From Gynurincola endophyticus (GTDB lineage: Bacteria > Bacteroidota > Bacteroidia > Chitinophagales > Chitinophagaceae): 64,000 nucleotides of DNA. This document shows positions 33,499-43,175 of this stretch, in pieces. Below the pieces are notes generated by a model. That model saw only the letters and a list, made by a program, of their open reading frames with translations, was not told where the DNA came from and searched no databases. Within the stretch, counting starts at the first letter, position 1. Each line of letters begins with the position of its first letter. The position numbers and the translations under genes were made by a program. Location of the stretch: NCBI RefSeq assembly GCF_003991195.1, contig NZ_RCWL01000008.1, positions 124,599-188,598 of the forward strand, given 5' to 3'.

Positions 33499-34392
33499 AT
33501 GAAAACAAAAAAACTCATTATTATAGCAGGGCCTACTGCCGTTGGTAAAACTGCTTTGGCTATCCGGTTGGCGAAAAGCTTAGGTTGTGAAATACTGTCG
33601 GCTGATTCGCGTCAATGTTATCGTGAAATGAATATCGGCGTAGCAAAACCTTCTCCCGAAGAATTAGCTGAAGTGCATCATTATTTCATTAACTCTCATA
33701 GCATTCATGATACGGTAAATGCCGGGGTTTATGAAAATTATGGTCTGACTGTAGCAGAAAACTGTTTTCAGCAAAATGATCACCTCGTAGTGGTAGGAGG
33801 AACCGGTTTATATATTAATGCACTATGTGATGGAATAGACCTGTTACCTGAAGTGGCTGCTGAATTAAGATCGTCGATCAGGCAGCAGGTAGAGGAAAAC
33901 GGGTTTGAATGGCTGGTACAAACATTGACTGAAAAAGACCCTTTATATGCAGCTGAAGGCGAAATGAAAAATCCGCAACGGATGATGCGGGCATTGGAAA
34001 TTGTATTGCAAACAGGAAAAAGTATCCGTGCTTTTCAGCAAAATCAGAAAAAAGAACGTCCTTTTGATATTATAAAGTTTGGTGTAGCCTTACCAAAGCC
34101 GGTTTTACAGCAACGGATTCACCTTCGAATCGATTTAATGATGCAGGCCGGGTTATTAAACGAAGTAGAGTCATTACTCCCTTATCAGGAATTAAATGCC
34201 CTGCAAACAGTCGGTTATCGTGAATTCTTCGAATATTTTAAAGGAAATGATACGTTGGAAGGGGCTGTTGAAAAATTGAAAACCAATACGCGTCGCTATG
34301 CCAAACGACAAATGACCTGGTTTAGAAAAGATGCGGCAATGAACTGGATTGAGCCGGATGACCTGGAGCTGATAATGGAAAAACTGAAATAA
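33499..34392 (+). CDS. miaA: tRNA dimethylallyltransferase MiaA
   Basis: A 297-residue enzyme that puts the isopentenyl group on N6 of A37 in tRNAs reading codons that begin with U. P-loop GPTAVGKT (11-18), the DSRQCYREMNIGVAKPS block, VVGGTGLYINAL, and the C-terminal LQTVGYREFFEYF and TRRYAKRQMTWFRKD motifs are all present. Length is normal. It ends 71 bases before the convergent FadL-like gene, with a heptamer-repeat element between. Confidence 0.96.
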   Translation: MKTKKLIIIAGPTAVGKTALAIRLAKSLGCEILSADSRQCYREMNIGVAKPSPEELAEVHHYFINSHSIHDTVNAGVYENYGLTVAENCFQQNDHLVVVGGTGLYINALCDGIDLLPEVAAELRSSIRQQVEENGFEWLVQTLTEKDPLYAAEGEMKNPQRMMRALEIVLQTGKSIRAFQQNQKKERPFDIIKFGVALPKPVLQQRIHLRIDLMMQAGLLNEVESLLPYQELNALQTVGYREFFEYFKGNDTLEGAVEKLKTNTRRYAKRQMTWFRKDAAMNWIEPDDLELIMEKLK

Positions 34393-34460
34393 ATGGAAAG
34401 TTGAAAATTGAAAGTGTATCCTCGTTTACAATTCTCAATTCTCAACACTCCATTCTCAAT
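34393..34460. repeat. Heptamer-periodic inverted element (copy 3)
   Basis: Left arm 34393-34414 (ATGGAAAGTTGAAAATTGAA) and right arm 34430-34453 (AATTCTC AATTCTC AACACTC CAT). On the minus strand the two arms form a hairpin of about 22 pairs that uses G-U wobbles in place of the A-C mismatches. It lies between the convergent miaA and FadL-like genes. Confidence 0.55.
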
Positions 34461-34462
34461 TT

Positions 34463-36037
34463 TTAAAACTTAAATCCTACGGTAGCTACTACACTACCCA
34501 AAGTATTTTTTGTATCAGCATAAGTATTTAACCGTGGGGCGTCTAACAGATACGGGAAGTTTACATTGGTTCTGATTGAATGCACGTAAGCCAGATCGAT
34601 GAAAATACCGCTTTTTCTGTATCCCAGACCTCCTGAAATATTTTGAATATTTGCTTTTAATTCAGAATCCCTGTTAGGGTTTGAATAATAGCCGTAACCG
34701 GCACGTACTAAGAAATCGGTAAACTTCAACTCTCCACCCACTCTCACATTCATCGCATTTCTGTAAATATCCCTTACTACACCGTTTACCTGGTTAAAAT
34801 AATTATTATCGTATTGGTCTAATGATTTGAATTTACTTTTTGCATAGTTGATAAATTCTACATCGGCTGTGATAAATCCTCTCTGTTTGGTAACATCATG
34901 ATTTTCAGAGATGAAATAGGCTGCTCCGAATCCGAATTTCCACGGGGTATTGTAATCGTAGTTATAAGTGGGTACTACATCATCGGTAAAAGTGGTAGAA
35001 GACACGGTAAAGTCTTTTCCGGTACTTTCATCGAGGTCAATATTCGTAACCATATAAGAGCTGGATTGTTCTTTTAACCCGTAAATAGTCGGTGTATGAA
35101 CTGTAGCACCGATGCGCAGGTTAGTAGCAGGTTTAATGATCAAACCTAACTTAGCATTAATACCCATTCCCTTTACACTAAAGTTTTCAGTGTACTCTGT
35201 ATAATCAAAGCTATTATTACCGCTTCCGAATTCGTCTTGTTCTCTGTAAATAGTTTTTCTGTTATAATTTAAAATCGGTGCTCCGATGCTACCACCGAAG
35301 TAAATACGGTCGTTCATATTCCATCCGTAACCCAGTGAAATTTCATTAATACCACCACTGGTTTCGATATAATTCGATTGAATCAGGTCTACAGCCTGTT
35401 CTGCTCTTGAAATGACTGTGGTAGTGTTGCCATCGTCTTCCAGATCGAGCAGGTAGGTATAGATACCCATTCTTGTTTTCAGCGAAAGGTTTCTCGAGTT
35501 AAGTGCATTATCAATGATTTGTTCATTGGTCAGGTTAGGATTCTGATCGCGTTGAGCTACAAAGAAGTCGAAAAACTCATTGGCCAGCGGTTCACTGAAA
35601 GAACTGTAGTTGTTTTTACCCTGATAAAAAGTACGACTGTTGAAGTCTGCAATACGGCTTACAGAGAAACCGAATACTTTAGACGACCATTTTGAGTAAT
35701 AGTTATTGTTGGTAATAGCAACACCGATAGTGCTGAAGTTGAATGAATTTTTGGCATCAGCTGTAGCGCTGCTACCTCTGAAATCGGCTTTACCACTGGC
35801 AAAATTCAATGACGGAGTGATGCTGAGTTCGTTGGTTTTATAAAAGCCCAAACCTGCCGGGTTGTGATTGATCGTACTGATATCTCCACCCAATGCATTC
35901 ATCGCGTTTCCAAATCCTAAAGAACGGGCTGTACCACCTTTCGGATACCAGTGTATGTTCAGCACATCCTCCGGAAGCTGCGCCCACACGCCTACACTGC
36001 AAAAGCCTAAGATTCCTGTTAAGATGATTCTTTTCAT
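34463..36037 (-). CDS. FadL/OMPP1-like outer-membrane transport protein
   Basis: A 524-residue exported barrel: signal peptide LTGILGFCSVGVWAQ, then the family N-terminal region LNIHWYPKGGTARSLGFGNAMNALGGDISTINHNPAGLGFYKTNELSITPSL, whose NPAGL block marks OMPP1/FadL/TodX and PorV-like proteins. About 14 aromatic-bounded strands follow, ending in the terminal Phe (VATVGFKF). It probably transports or binds a hydrophobic substrate. A Bacteroidota PorV-like role with type IX secretion is an alternative I cannot exclude. Confidence 0.82.
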   Translation of the reverse strand: MKRIILTGILGFCSVGVWAQLPEDVLNIHWYPKGGTARSLGFGNAMNALGGDISTINHNPAGLGFYKTNELSITPSLNFASGKADFRGSSATADAKNSFNFSTIGVAITNNNYYSKWSSKVFGFSVSRIADFNSRTFYQGKNNYSSFSEPLANEFFDFFVAQRDQNPNLTNEQIIDNALNSRNLSLKTRMGIYTYLLDLEDDGNTTTVISRAEQAVDLIQSNYIETSGGINEISLGYGWNMNDRIYFGGSIGAPILNYNRKTIYREQDEFGSGNNSFDYTEYTENFSVKGMGINAKLGLIIKPATNLRIGATVHTPTIYGLKEQSSSYMVTNIDLDESTGKDFTVSSTTFTDDVVPTYNYDYNTPWKFGFGAAYFISENHDVTKQRGFITADVEFINYAKSKFKSLDQYDNNYFNQVNGVVRDIYRNAMNVRVGGELKFTDFLVRAGYGYYSNPNRDSELKANIQNISGGLGYRKSGIFIDLAYVHSIRTNVNFPYLLDAPRLNTYADTKNTLGSVVATVGFKF

Positions 36038-36131
36038 GTTAATATGGCTATGTTATAAAAAAAGTATGTCAGGGCAAATAATTGCCCGAAAGACATACTT
36101 TGTTATTTTAAAGAGATAAAATTAAAATGTA

Positions 36132-37004
36132 TTAGTTTCTGGTAGGACGCGAAATTCCTCCGCCAGAGCTTCCGCCAACACTACCACCACCGCTTGATCT
36201 GGATGAACCCATAGAAGATGAGTTAGAACTGGATCGGGTAGGGAAGTTCGAACTGTTTGAGTTCGGGTTGGTATAACTTCTGGTAGGTCTTGAAGAACTG
36301 GTTCCCATATAATTCGGGTTCACTCTGCTGTTGTTAGCATGTGGATTGGTTGAAAACACATTTCTTACAGAAGAACCGAACGAATTGCTGTTACGTGTAT
36401 TTTGTAAAGCATTTCTGTTATTATAAGCTCCTGTTCTGGAGTATTGATTTGCGTTGAATGAACGTACCGGTTTATTGGCTACGGCTGTTCCTTTACCAGG
36501 GATATACCCGATCGGGTAACCACCACCATAGAAACCATACGGATAACCACCGAAATAACCTAAGCCCGGGTGCCCCCAGCCGCCCCAGCCACCACCGTAG
36601 AACGGATCCATCATCCAGGGACTATTCCAGCCCATTCCCATTCCGAAACGTAAGCCGGAACCCCACATCCACGGATTGTACCAGCCCATACCGGCAAAGC
36701 TATTGAATCCGAAACCGGGATGCATACCCATACCCATGCCGCCCCAGCCGCCATAATAGCCGCCGAAGTTACCGAATGCGTTATAGTCGTCAAATGCAGA
36801 CCAACGGTTACGGTTTCTTACTTTCATACGTAAGTAGTTATCTTCTGAACTGTAACCACCTGCGTCATTGAATGCAAGATACTCGTCCGCATCAGCCCCT
36901 TTTGTGTAATAGAGGTCATCAGGCATTTGAGTATTCTGATATACTGAACAGCTCGTAATCGTAGCCGCCAGAATAAAAGCTGTTGTATAGATAGATAATT
37001 TCAT
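36132..37004 (-). CDS. Gly/Trp/Met-rich lipoprotein of unknown function
   Basis: A 290-residue lipoprotein (signal AATITSC, Cys19). An ordinary region of about 60 residues (DDLYYTKGADADEYLAFN...) is followed by about 110 residues of low-complexity sequence dominated by Gly, Trp, Met, Phe, Tyr and Pro (YGGWGGMGMGMHPGFGF and similar), then a Ser/Asn/Arg-rich tail with RPTRS and GGSVGGSSGGG. Proteins of this type are widespread in Bacteroidota beside proS and have sometimes been labelled by transfer as prolyl-tRNA synthetase; this is a separate protein. It diverges from proS. Confidence 0.75.
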   Translation of the reverse strand: MKLSIYTTAFILAATITSCSVYQNTQMPDDLYYTKGADADEYLAFNDAGGYSSEDNYLRMKVRNRNRWSAFDDYNAFGNFGGYYGGWGGMGMGMHPGFGFNSFAGMGWYNPWMWGSGLRFGMGMGWNSPWMMDPFYGGGWGGWGHPGLGYFGGYPYGFYGGGYPIGYIPGKGTAVANKPVRSFNANQYSRTGAYNNRNALQNTRNSNSFGSSVRNVFSTNPHANNSRVNPNYMGTSSSRPTRSYTNPNSNSSNFPTRSSSNSSSMGSSRSSGGGSVGGSSGGGISRPTRN

Positions 37005-37157
37005 GGTCAGAAAAATTTGTATGAAAAGTTTAGGTATTTTCGCACCTGCTTTCCCTATAAAATTACGATTTTATTGAGGTTATAGCTAATTTAATCTGTT
37101 AAAAATGTATTTAAATCTATGGAAAAATACCTTCTATAGATCAAATTAACAGTTCTT

Positions 37158-37165
37158 TATCTTTG
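37158..37165 (+). promoter_or_regulatory. Bacteroidota -7 promoter element (TATCTTTG) for proS
   Basis: TAnnTTTG match 65 bases before the proS ATG, in the divergent intergenic region. Confidence 0.5.
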
Positions 37166-37230
37166 TAAAAGACACCGAAAATACACTTATTAGGTATTTT
37201 TCTAATATAGAAAGCTTTATATTTAAAATC

Positions 37231-38709
37231 ATGAGCAAAGCAATAACCAGTAGATCAGAAGATTATTCACAATGGTACAATGACTTGGTGATTAAGGGCG
37301 GATTGGCAGATTATTCAGCTGTTCGCGGATGTATGGTCATCAAACCCTACGGCTTTACGCTGTGGGAGAATATGCGTGATGCCCTCGACAAGATGTTTAA
37401 AGACACCGGTCACACAAATGCTTATTTTCCGTTGTTTGTGCCCAAAAGTTTGTTTGAAGCCGAAGAGAAAAATGCTGAAGGTTTTGCAAAAGAATGTGCA
37501 GTGGTAACCCACTATCGTTTAAAATCAGATCCTGATAAAAAAGGTGCTTTAATGGTAGATCCTGAAGCTAAGCTCGAAGAAGAGCTGGTGGTACGTCCTA
37601 CCAGTGAAGCTATTATCTGGAATACTTATAAAAACTGGATTCAGTCTTACCGCGACCTGCCGATTCTGATTAATCAGTGGGCGAACGTGGTGCGTTGGGA
37701 AATGCGTACCCGTCTGTTTTTACGTACTGCAGAATTTTTGTGGCAGGAAGGTCATACTGCACATGCTACCAAAGAGGAAGCAATCGCTGAAACCAGACAA
37801 ATGCTGGATGTATATGCCGATTTTGTAGAAAACTGGATGGCTTTACCGGTCGTGAAAGGAGTGAAGTCCGAAAACGAACGTTTCGCCGGAGCAGAAGATA
37901 CTTATTGTATTGAAGCGTTGATGCAGGATGGTAAAGCTTTGCAGGCCGGAACTTCACACTTCCTCGGACAAAATTTTGCCAAAGCATTTGATGTTAAATT
38001 TTCCGATAAAGAAAATAAACTCGATTATGTATGGGCTACCAGTTGGGGCGTAAGTACCCGGTTGATCGGTGCCCTGGTAATGGCGCATTCTGACGATAAG
38101 GGGTTAATCATGCCGCCAAGAATCGCTCCGTTACAGGTAGTAATCGTTCCGATTTATAAAGGAGAAGAAAGCAAACCGGTCATTGATGGTAAAGCTGCAG
38201 AACTGGTAAAAGCTTTTAAAGCAGCAGGCATCCGTGTGAAATTTGATGATAATGATAATAACCGACCGGGCTGGAAGTTCGCCGAATACGAATTAAAAGG
38301 CGTACCGGTTCGTATTGCAATGGGTGCAAGAGATATTGAAAACGGAACCGTTGAACTGGCCAGAAGAGATACCGGTGAAAAATCAGTGGTAAGCATCGAC
38401 GGTATTACTGAACATGTGAACCAATTATTACTGGATATTCAACAGGCAATTTATGATAAAGCATTACAATTCCGTAATGAACATATTACCAAAGTTGATA
38501 CCTGGGAAGAATTTCAGGAAGTACTGAAAAATAAAACCGGTTTTGTAAGTGCACACTGGGACGGTACCGGTGAAACAGAACAGAAAATAAAAGAATTAAC
38601 GAAAGCGACTATACGCTGTATTCCTCTGGATAGTACGGAAGAAGAAGGAAAGTGTATTTTCAGCGGTAAACCAAGTAAACAAAGAGTATTGTTTGCACAG
38701 GCTTATTAA
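37231..38709 (+). CDS. proS: Prolyl-tRNA synthetase, archaeal/eukaryote-type
   Basis: A 492-residue class II aminoacyl-tRNA synthetase. It charges tRNA-Pro. Class II motif 2/3-type blocks are seen in [59 protein letters not shown] and [23 protein letters not shown]. The anticodon-binding domain lies at about 280-390 and a C-terminal domain ends in AQAY. It lacks the long cis-editing insertion of E. coli ProRS and is of the short type found in archaea, eukaryotes and Bacteroidota. A strong terminator follows. Confidence 0.96.
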   Translation: MSKAITSRSEDYSQWYNDLVIKGGLADYSAVRGCMVIKPYGFTLWENMRDALDKMFKDTGHTNAYFPLFVPKSLFEAEEKNAEGFAKECAVVTHYRLKSDPDKKGALMVDPEAKLEEELVVRPTSEAIIWNTYKNWIQSYRDLPILINQWANVVRWEMRTRLFLRTAEFLWQEGHTAHATKEEAIAETRQMLDVYADFVENWMALPVVKGVKSENERFAGAEDTYCIEALMQDGKALQAGTSHFLGQNFAKAFDVKFSDKENKLDYVWATSWGVSTRLIGALVMAHSDDKGLIMPPRIAPLQVVIVPIYKGEESKPVIDGKAAELVKAFKAAGIRVKFDDNDNNRPGWKFAEYELKGVPVRIAMGARDIENGTVELARRDTGEKSVVSIDGITEHVNQLLLDIQQAIYDKALQFRNEHITKVDTWEEFQEVLKNKTGFVSAHWDGTGETEQKIKELTKATIRCIPLDSTEEEGKCIFSGKPSKQRVLFAQAY

Positions 38710-38729
38710 TCGTTTTAAGATATCATTGC

Positions 38730-38757
38730 AAAAGCAGGTCAAACGACCTGCTTTTTT
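38730..38757 (+). terminator. Rho-independent terminator of proS
   Basis: Perfect stem AAAAGCAGGTC / GACCTGCTTTT with a four-base loop and a run of T, starting 21 bases after the proS stop. Confidence 0.9.
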
Positions 38758-38891
38758 GTTAATTCTATGGGTATTCGGTAATTTTTGTAACCTGTTAATT
38801 TTCCCGCAGATGATACAGATAAAGGCTACAAGTGTAATTGTATTAATTTCTTCATTCCTGAATGGTTTATTCTCCACGCCCAGAAAGATAT

Positions 38892-39371
38892 TTATATAAA
38901 CTCCTCCAACCGGTAACTATTGTTTGTCCTTTTAAAAATATATCGCTTACTCACAATATCGTGCCGGTCGATCAGCTTGATCATAAACCCTTCGTGCGCT
39001 ACCAGGTTACCGGCTTTATCTTTTGTAAATATTTCCACATCCTCCCCAATACCTCCCAGAATGTATTGAGCGCTTTCTAAATATTGTTGCAGGTGAAATT
39101 CTATTCTTTCGGTAAAGAGTAAGTGCGGACTGGTAAGGGTGTCGGGAAATAATCCGATCGGGTGCAGCTGTCCGAAATAATCAATGGCAGCTCCGTACAG
39201 TTTATTTCTTTCACCTTCTTTATGTAATGTAATAGCTTTTGAGATAATGTAGTTCAGCACCTGCTGTTCATTCACGGCTCTTCCATTCATCCGGATAAGA
39301 TTTAATAGATTCAATAGGTTTTGTGAAACTGCCCTGAAGAGCAGCTTCCTGTACCTGCTAAGATAACTCAA
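38892..39371 (-). CDS. Hypothetical protein downstream of TamL
   Basis: A 159-residue frame starting 33 bases after the TamL stop and on the same strand, so probably co-transcribed. A basic N-terminus (SRYRKLLFRAVSQNLLNLL) is followed by mixed helix/strand sequence with IEFHLQQYLESAQYILGGIGEDVEIFTKDKAG. It has no signal peptide and I recognise no family. The ATG for residue 28 (MNGRAVNEQQ) is an alternative start. Moderate confidence that it is a gene. Confidence 0.6.
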   Translation of the reverse strand: MSYLSRYRKLLFRAVSQNLLNLLNLIRMNGRAVNEQQVLNYIISKAITLHKEGERNKLYGAAIDYFGQLHPIGLFPDTLTSPHLLFTERIEFHLQQYLESAQYILGGIGEDVEIFTKDKAGNLVAHEGFMIKLIDRHDIVSKRYIFKRTNNSYRLEEFI

Positions 39372-39404
39372 ATGAATGCCGGAATGTAAGCGGGATTGAG
39401 GTGG

Positions 39405-41729
39405 TTAGAATGGATAACCTATTCCTAACTGAAACTGTCCTTCGTTTAACTTTATTTTATGGAACCAGCCCGAATTATCATACGCATAGCGCGGATTTTT
39501 CAGCTTATAGGCCCAGTCAAACCGGATCAGGAAAAAGTCGAAGTCTAATCGTAAACTGGTTCCTCCACCCACGGCCAGGTCTTTATACAACCTGCCGAAA
39601 TCAAAGCTGGCTGCTTTGATAGAACTATTATCGTTGCGGTTGAATTCCTTACTCCAGATATTACCAATGTCTACAAAAAACGCACTATTCACTTTAACGC
39701 CTGCAATGGTGGTTACATTAAACCGGTACTCTGTATTGAATTCGAGCTGCATGTTACCGAAACGGTCAATACCTACCGAGTCAACCGGATCGTAGATAGT
39801 GGCACTACCGGGGCCTAAACGGCGTACCTGCCAGGCACGCATACTATACGGGCCACCGGCAAAGAATGCTTTGAAAAAAGGCAGATTATATTCCGGTATA
39901 ACGTGGTTGCCGGTATCTTTTTTACCGTATACAAAACCGTACCCTGCAAAAGCTCTGAAGGCCAGGGATGATTTCTTATAGTTGATGAGGTGTTTGAATT
40001 CAAAATCCACCTTTATAAAACGGCTGAGGTCTCTGTAATCAAGACTTTTGATTAATCCGAATAAGGCACCGCTTTCTTCAATACCGCCCCGGATGGCAGT
40101 CATTTTATTGCCATATTCAATAGCGGCATTCACACGGAATTGTTGTGATATAATCAAACCGTCGTTATAAGCATATTTCAGGGAAGGGATTCTTTTTTCG
40201 AGATTCTCAAGACTGTCAGTTTTGGTCAGCCTTACATATTCGAAGTTAAAAGGAATATACTGATAGGTTTTAAACCATTGGTTCTTTATAGAACGGTCTC
40301 TGCTGCGCGAGGTCCATTCATACCCCCAGGATGTTTTAAACGCAGGTGCTTTTAAGAAGTTCAAACGGTCAACGTAAGAGCCTTCCAGGTTTAGCACGGT
40401 TCGCGGGTTCAGCAATGAATCGTTGACCTTAAACGGTAAGATAAACTTCGGAAAGTTAATCCTATGTGTTAAGCTGGTTTGCAGGGTTTGAATTAAATCT
40501 GCCCCCAGCTCAATACCAAATCGGGCAGTGGTTGAGGTTTGTATGGCTTCTCTGAAAGCGTTTCTGTTCAGCAGCCGGAAGTTTAAACCGACTCCGAACA
40601 ATTGTCCTGACGATAAGATATCCGTTGTATTTCTCGATCCTTCCAGATCAATACTGAGTGTTTGTTTTTGTGCCGGGTATAATCTCAGAATTCCGTCCAG
40701 GGTATCTCCGCGTTCAATCAGATCAAAATCCACATTATTCCAGGCGCCGAGGTTGTTGAAATTATTCAGGATGCGGTAATACCTTGCCTGCCGGAAGGTT
40801 TGACCCGGAATAACGCGCAGGTGGTTTGCTATAAAAGGAAACTTGAATTTATTACTGGTGGTGTAGAAGTCGTATAATCCGTAATGGCTACTGTCAAAAG
40901 TGGTGGTTTGCGGGTTATCGATAATACTCAGGTCTGGGTAGATTTTTATGTTTCCGAATTTATACACCGTTTCAACAGAACTGTCGCGTAGCGGCCGCTG
41001 TTTGATGACAATGGTAATGGTCGGTCCTTTTTTATTTTGACGGATAGAATCAAGGATTCTGAACTGTTCGAATGGATCGAGCAAAGGATCGATCAGGGCT
41101 GTCACCACAGTATCCACCTGTGCGTACAGGTCGTCGCGGGTGAGTTTGAAATAACCGTTATTTCTGAAAAGTGTAGTGATGCGTTCGAGTTCTGCATTGA
41201 CAATGTCAATGGTATATCTTTTTCCTTTTTTGATGAGGGTATTGTTCAGTTCACGTTGTGCCAGTGCGTGGAGGGCCGGCGAGTTCAGCTGGTAGCTGAA
41301 TGAGTCAATGATAGTGGGCGGGCCGGTATGAACGGTAAAGTCAACGATAGCCCTTGTCTGGTCTTTTTTCTTTTTGAAATGAAAAGTATCAGTGATATGT
41401 CCTTTAAAGTAACCTTGTGACATTAAAAGGGCTTCCATAAACCGTTTGGAGCGGTTAACGTTCATCGTATCAAAAACCGGGGGATGATCCAGTACAGGAA
41501 TGCCTACAATCGATTTGATGCGTGTTTGTAAACTATCGTCGAGCTGATTTCTTAATTTTTCAGATAATTCTTTCGCTTCGTCTTTTGACAAATCGCCTTT
41601 TACATGGATATTTGTCTTATAAACAAAAGGTTGTGGGGTGGGATATTTTCTTGGAATAGCACAAGACGCTAACAGCAGTACGCCGAATACGAGAAGGAAC
41701 CACCTTGGAAACTGCTGTGTCTTAAGCAT
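39405..41729 (-). CDS. BamA/TamA-family outer-membrane lipoprotein (TamL-like)
   Basis: A 774-residue Omp85-family protein. A lipoprotein signal (VLLLASCAIPRKYP, Cys23) replaces the usual signal peptide, which is the mark of the Bacteroidota TamL type. POTRA-like domains occupy about 35-360 (GTVLFRNNGYFKL, YRILNNFNNLGAWNNVDFDLIERGD), and the 16-strand barrel fills about 365-774 with the conserved GGPYSMRAWQVRRLGPGS (VRGF/Y-like motif, about 636-653). C-terminal GIGYPF ends on Phe. It inserts or exports envelope proteins, probably with a TamB partner that is not in this window. The 159-residue gene follows. Confidence 0.88.
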   Translation of the reverse strand: MLKTQQFPRWFLLVFGVLLLASCAIPRKYPTPQPFVYKTNIHVKGDLSKDEAKELSEKLRNQLDDSLQTRIKSIVGIPVLDHPPVFDTMNVNRSKRFMEALLMSQGYFKGHITDTFHFKKKKDQTRAIVDFTVHTGPPTIIDSFSYQLNSPALHALAQRELNNTLIKKGKRYTIDIVNAELERITTLFRNNGYFKLTRDDLYAQVDTVVTALIDPLLDPFEQFRILDSIRQNKKGPTITIVIKQRPLRDSSVETVYKFGNIKIYPDLSIIDNPQTTTFDSSHYGLYDFYTTSNKFKFPFIANHLRVIPGQTFRQARYYRILNNFNNLGAWNNVDFDLIERGDTLDGILRLYPAQKQTLSIDLEGSRNTTDILSSGQLFGVGLNFRLLNRNAFREAIQTSTTARFGIELGADLIQTLQTSLTHRINFPKFILPFKVNDSLLNPRTVLNLEGSYVDRLNFLKAPAFKTSWGYEWTSRSRDRSIKNQWFKTYQYIPFNFEYVRLTKTDSLENLEKRIPSLKYAYNDGLIISQQFRVNAAIEYGNKMTAIRGGIEESGALFGLIKSLDYRDLSRFIKVDFEFKHLINYKKSSLAFRAFAGYGFVYGKKDTGNHVIPEYNLPFFKAFFAGGPYSMRAWQVRRLGPGSATIYDPVDSVGIDRFGNMQLEFNTEYRFNVTTIAGVKVNSAFFVDIGNIWSKEFNRNDNSSIKAASFDFGRLYKDLAVGGGTSLRLDFDFFLIRFDWAYKLKNPRYAYDNSGWFHKIKLNEGQFQLGIGYPF

Positions 41730-41753
41730 TAATCGAGATTAAAAATTTTCTGT

Positions 41754-42470
41754 ATGATCAAATCGCAGGTCAAATATATTCAAAGTTTAAGCCATAAAAA
41801 ACAAAGAGATGAAGATGGTGTTTTTATCGTGGAGGGGTCGAAGCTGGTAGATGAGATGCTTTCCGCTACCAACGTGGATTTGGTGGAATTATATGCACTG
41901 GAATCATGGGCAAAAAACTATTCACATTTACCTGTTGAAATGATAGCGTTGCACGAACTTGAAAAGATCAGTGCTTTACAGACACCTAATCAGGTGGTGG
42001 GTCTTTTTAAAAAACCGGTTATTACTTCTGCTGTGCCCTTGCATGAACAGCTGATGATTATGCTGGATACAATCCAGGATCCGGGAAATCTGGGAACGAT
42101 TATCCGTTGTGCCGACTGGTTTGGAATTGAAACGATTATCGCCAGTAAAGATACGGTGGATGCTTTCAATACAAAAGTGGTACAAAGTACGATGGGTAGT
42201 ATTGCCCGGGTAAAGGTCGTTTATACCGACCTCGAAGAGTTTATAGCGCGTAATCCGCGCCTTGATTATTACGCTGCGGCTTTGGATGGTGCTCCGTTAG
42301 CGGGTTTTACACCTATTGAAAAAGGTGTGATTATGATCGGTAATGAGTCTAAAGGTTTGGCAGACAAATTATTAGCGCGGGCAACCCATAAAATAACCAT
42401 TCCGAGAAAAGGAAAGGCGGAATCGCTCAATGCGGCAGTAGCCACCGCTATTATTCTTAGCCATTGTTAG
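41754..42470 (+). CDS. TrmH/SpoU-family RNA 2'-O-methyltransferase
   Basis: A 238-residue SPOUT methyltransferase. The N-terminal part (SQVKYIQSLSHKKQRDEDGVFIVEGSKLVDEML) is the SpoU substrate-binding domain. The trefoil-knot catalytic domain has the three motifs: LDTIQDPGNLGTIIRCADWFG with the catalytic Arg, VIMIGNESKGL, and IPRKGKAESLNAAVATAIILSH. It transfers a methyl group from S-adenosylmethionine to a ribose 2'-OH, in rRNA (RlmB-like) or tRNA; the target cannot be read from sequence. Its 3' end overlaps the convergent truB by 14 bases. Confidence 0.9.
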   Translation: MIKSQVKYIQSLSHKKQRDEDGVFIVEGSKLVDEMLSATNVDLVELYALESWAKNYSHLPVEMIALHELEKISALQTPNQVVGLFKKPVITSAVPLHEQLMIMLDTIQDPGNLGTIIRCADWFGIETIIASKDTVDAFNTKVVQSTMGSIARVKVVYTDLEEFIARNPRLDYYAAALDGAPLAGFTPIEKGVIMIGNESKGLADKLLARATHKITIPRKGKAESLNAAVATAIILSHC

Positions 42471-43155
42471 TGGCATCGGCCGTATGCTGTGCTTCGATGT
42501 AGGCGCTGGCTGTTTCCATGGTAAGTGCATCTGCTACCGAAAAATCACCGATTTTGGTTCTTCTTAAAGAACTCAGGTAGGCTCCGCATCCCAGTGCCTG
42601 GCCGAAGTCATGCGCAAGACTTCGGATATAAGTTCCGGTAGAGCAAACCACTCTGAAGTGAACTATATTTTGGTCTATATCGGTAATGTCAAAAGTGTTG
42701 ATGGTGATAGTGCGCGGATCTAATTTTACTTCAATGCCTTTTCGGGCTAATTCATACACTCTCTGGCCGTCTTTTTTTATGGCGGAGTGCGCCGGAGGAA
42801 TCTGTTGAATAGTGCCGGTGAACGCCTGAGTAGCATTTCTTATAATGTAGGGAGTAATACCTTCGGTACTTTTATGGCCGGCAGGTTCGCTTTCCAAATC
42901 GTAAGTAGGAGTTACGGCTCCTAAGGTAAAGGTACCGGTGTACTCTTTTACCTGCGCCATATACTCATTAATTTTTTTAGTGAACTTTCCGGTGCAAACG
43001 ATGAGTAATCCGGTTGCCAGCGGGTCTAAAGTACCTGCATGACCTACTTTTTTTGTTTTAACCTGATTACGGATTTTTCTTACAACGTCAAAAGAAGTCC
43101 ATTCAAGGGGCTTATCAATCAACAACACTTTACCGATTGCAAAACTATTCTCCAT
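42457..43155 (-). CDS. truB: tRNA pseudouridine-55 synthase TruB
   Basis: A 232-residue synthase for pseudouridine at tRNA position 55. The catalytic Asp44 lies in VGHAGTLDPLATGLL, and LIDKPLEWTSFDVV is the family N-terminal block. The RNA-binding TruB C-terminal segments IPPAHSAIKKDGQRVYELARKG and FRVVCSTGTYIRSLAHDFG are present. It lacks the long C-terminal extension of E. coli TruB. Its 3' end overlaps the convergent SpoU gene. The permease gene ends 20 bases upstream on the same strand. Confidence 0.95.
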   Translation of the reverse strand: MENSFAIGKVLLIDKPLEWTSFDVVRKIRNQVKTKKVGHAGTLDPLATGLLIVCTGKFTKKINEYMAQVKEYTGTFTLGAVTPTYDLESEPAGHKSTEGITPYIIRNATQAFTGTIQQIPPAHSAIKKDGQRVYELARKGIEVKLDPRTITINTFDITDIDQNIVHFRVVCSTGTYIRSLAHDFGQALGCGAYLSSLRRTKIGDFSVADALTMETASAYIEAQHTADATNNG

Positions 43156-43175
43156 CCGGCGAAGATAGGTAGATT

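Noticed and set aside
38693-38899. A 68-codon plus-strand frame after proS
   Set aside because: It runs through the proS terminator hairpin and shows no coding character or family match.
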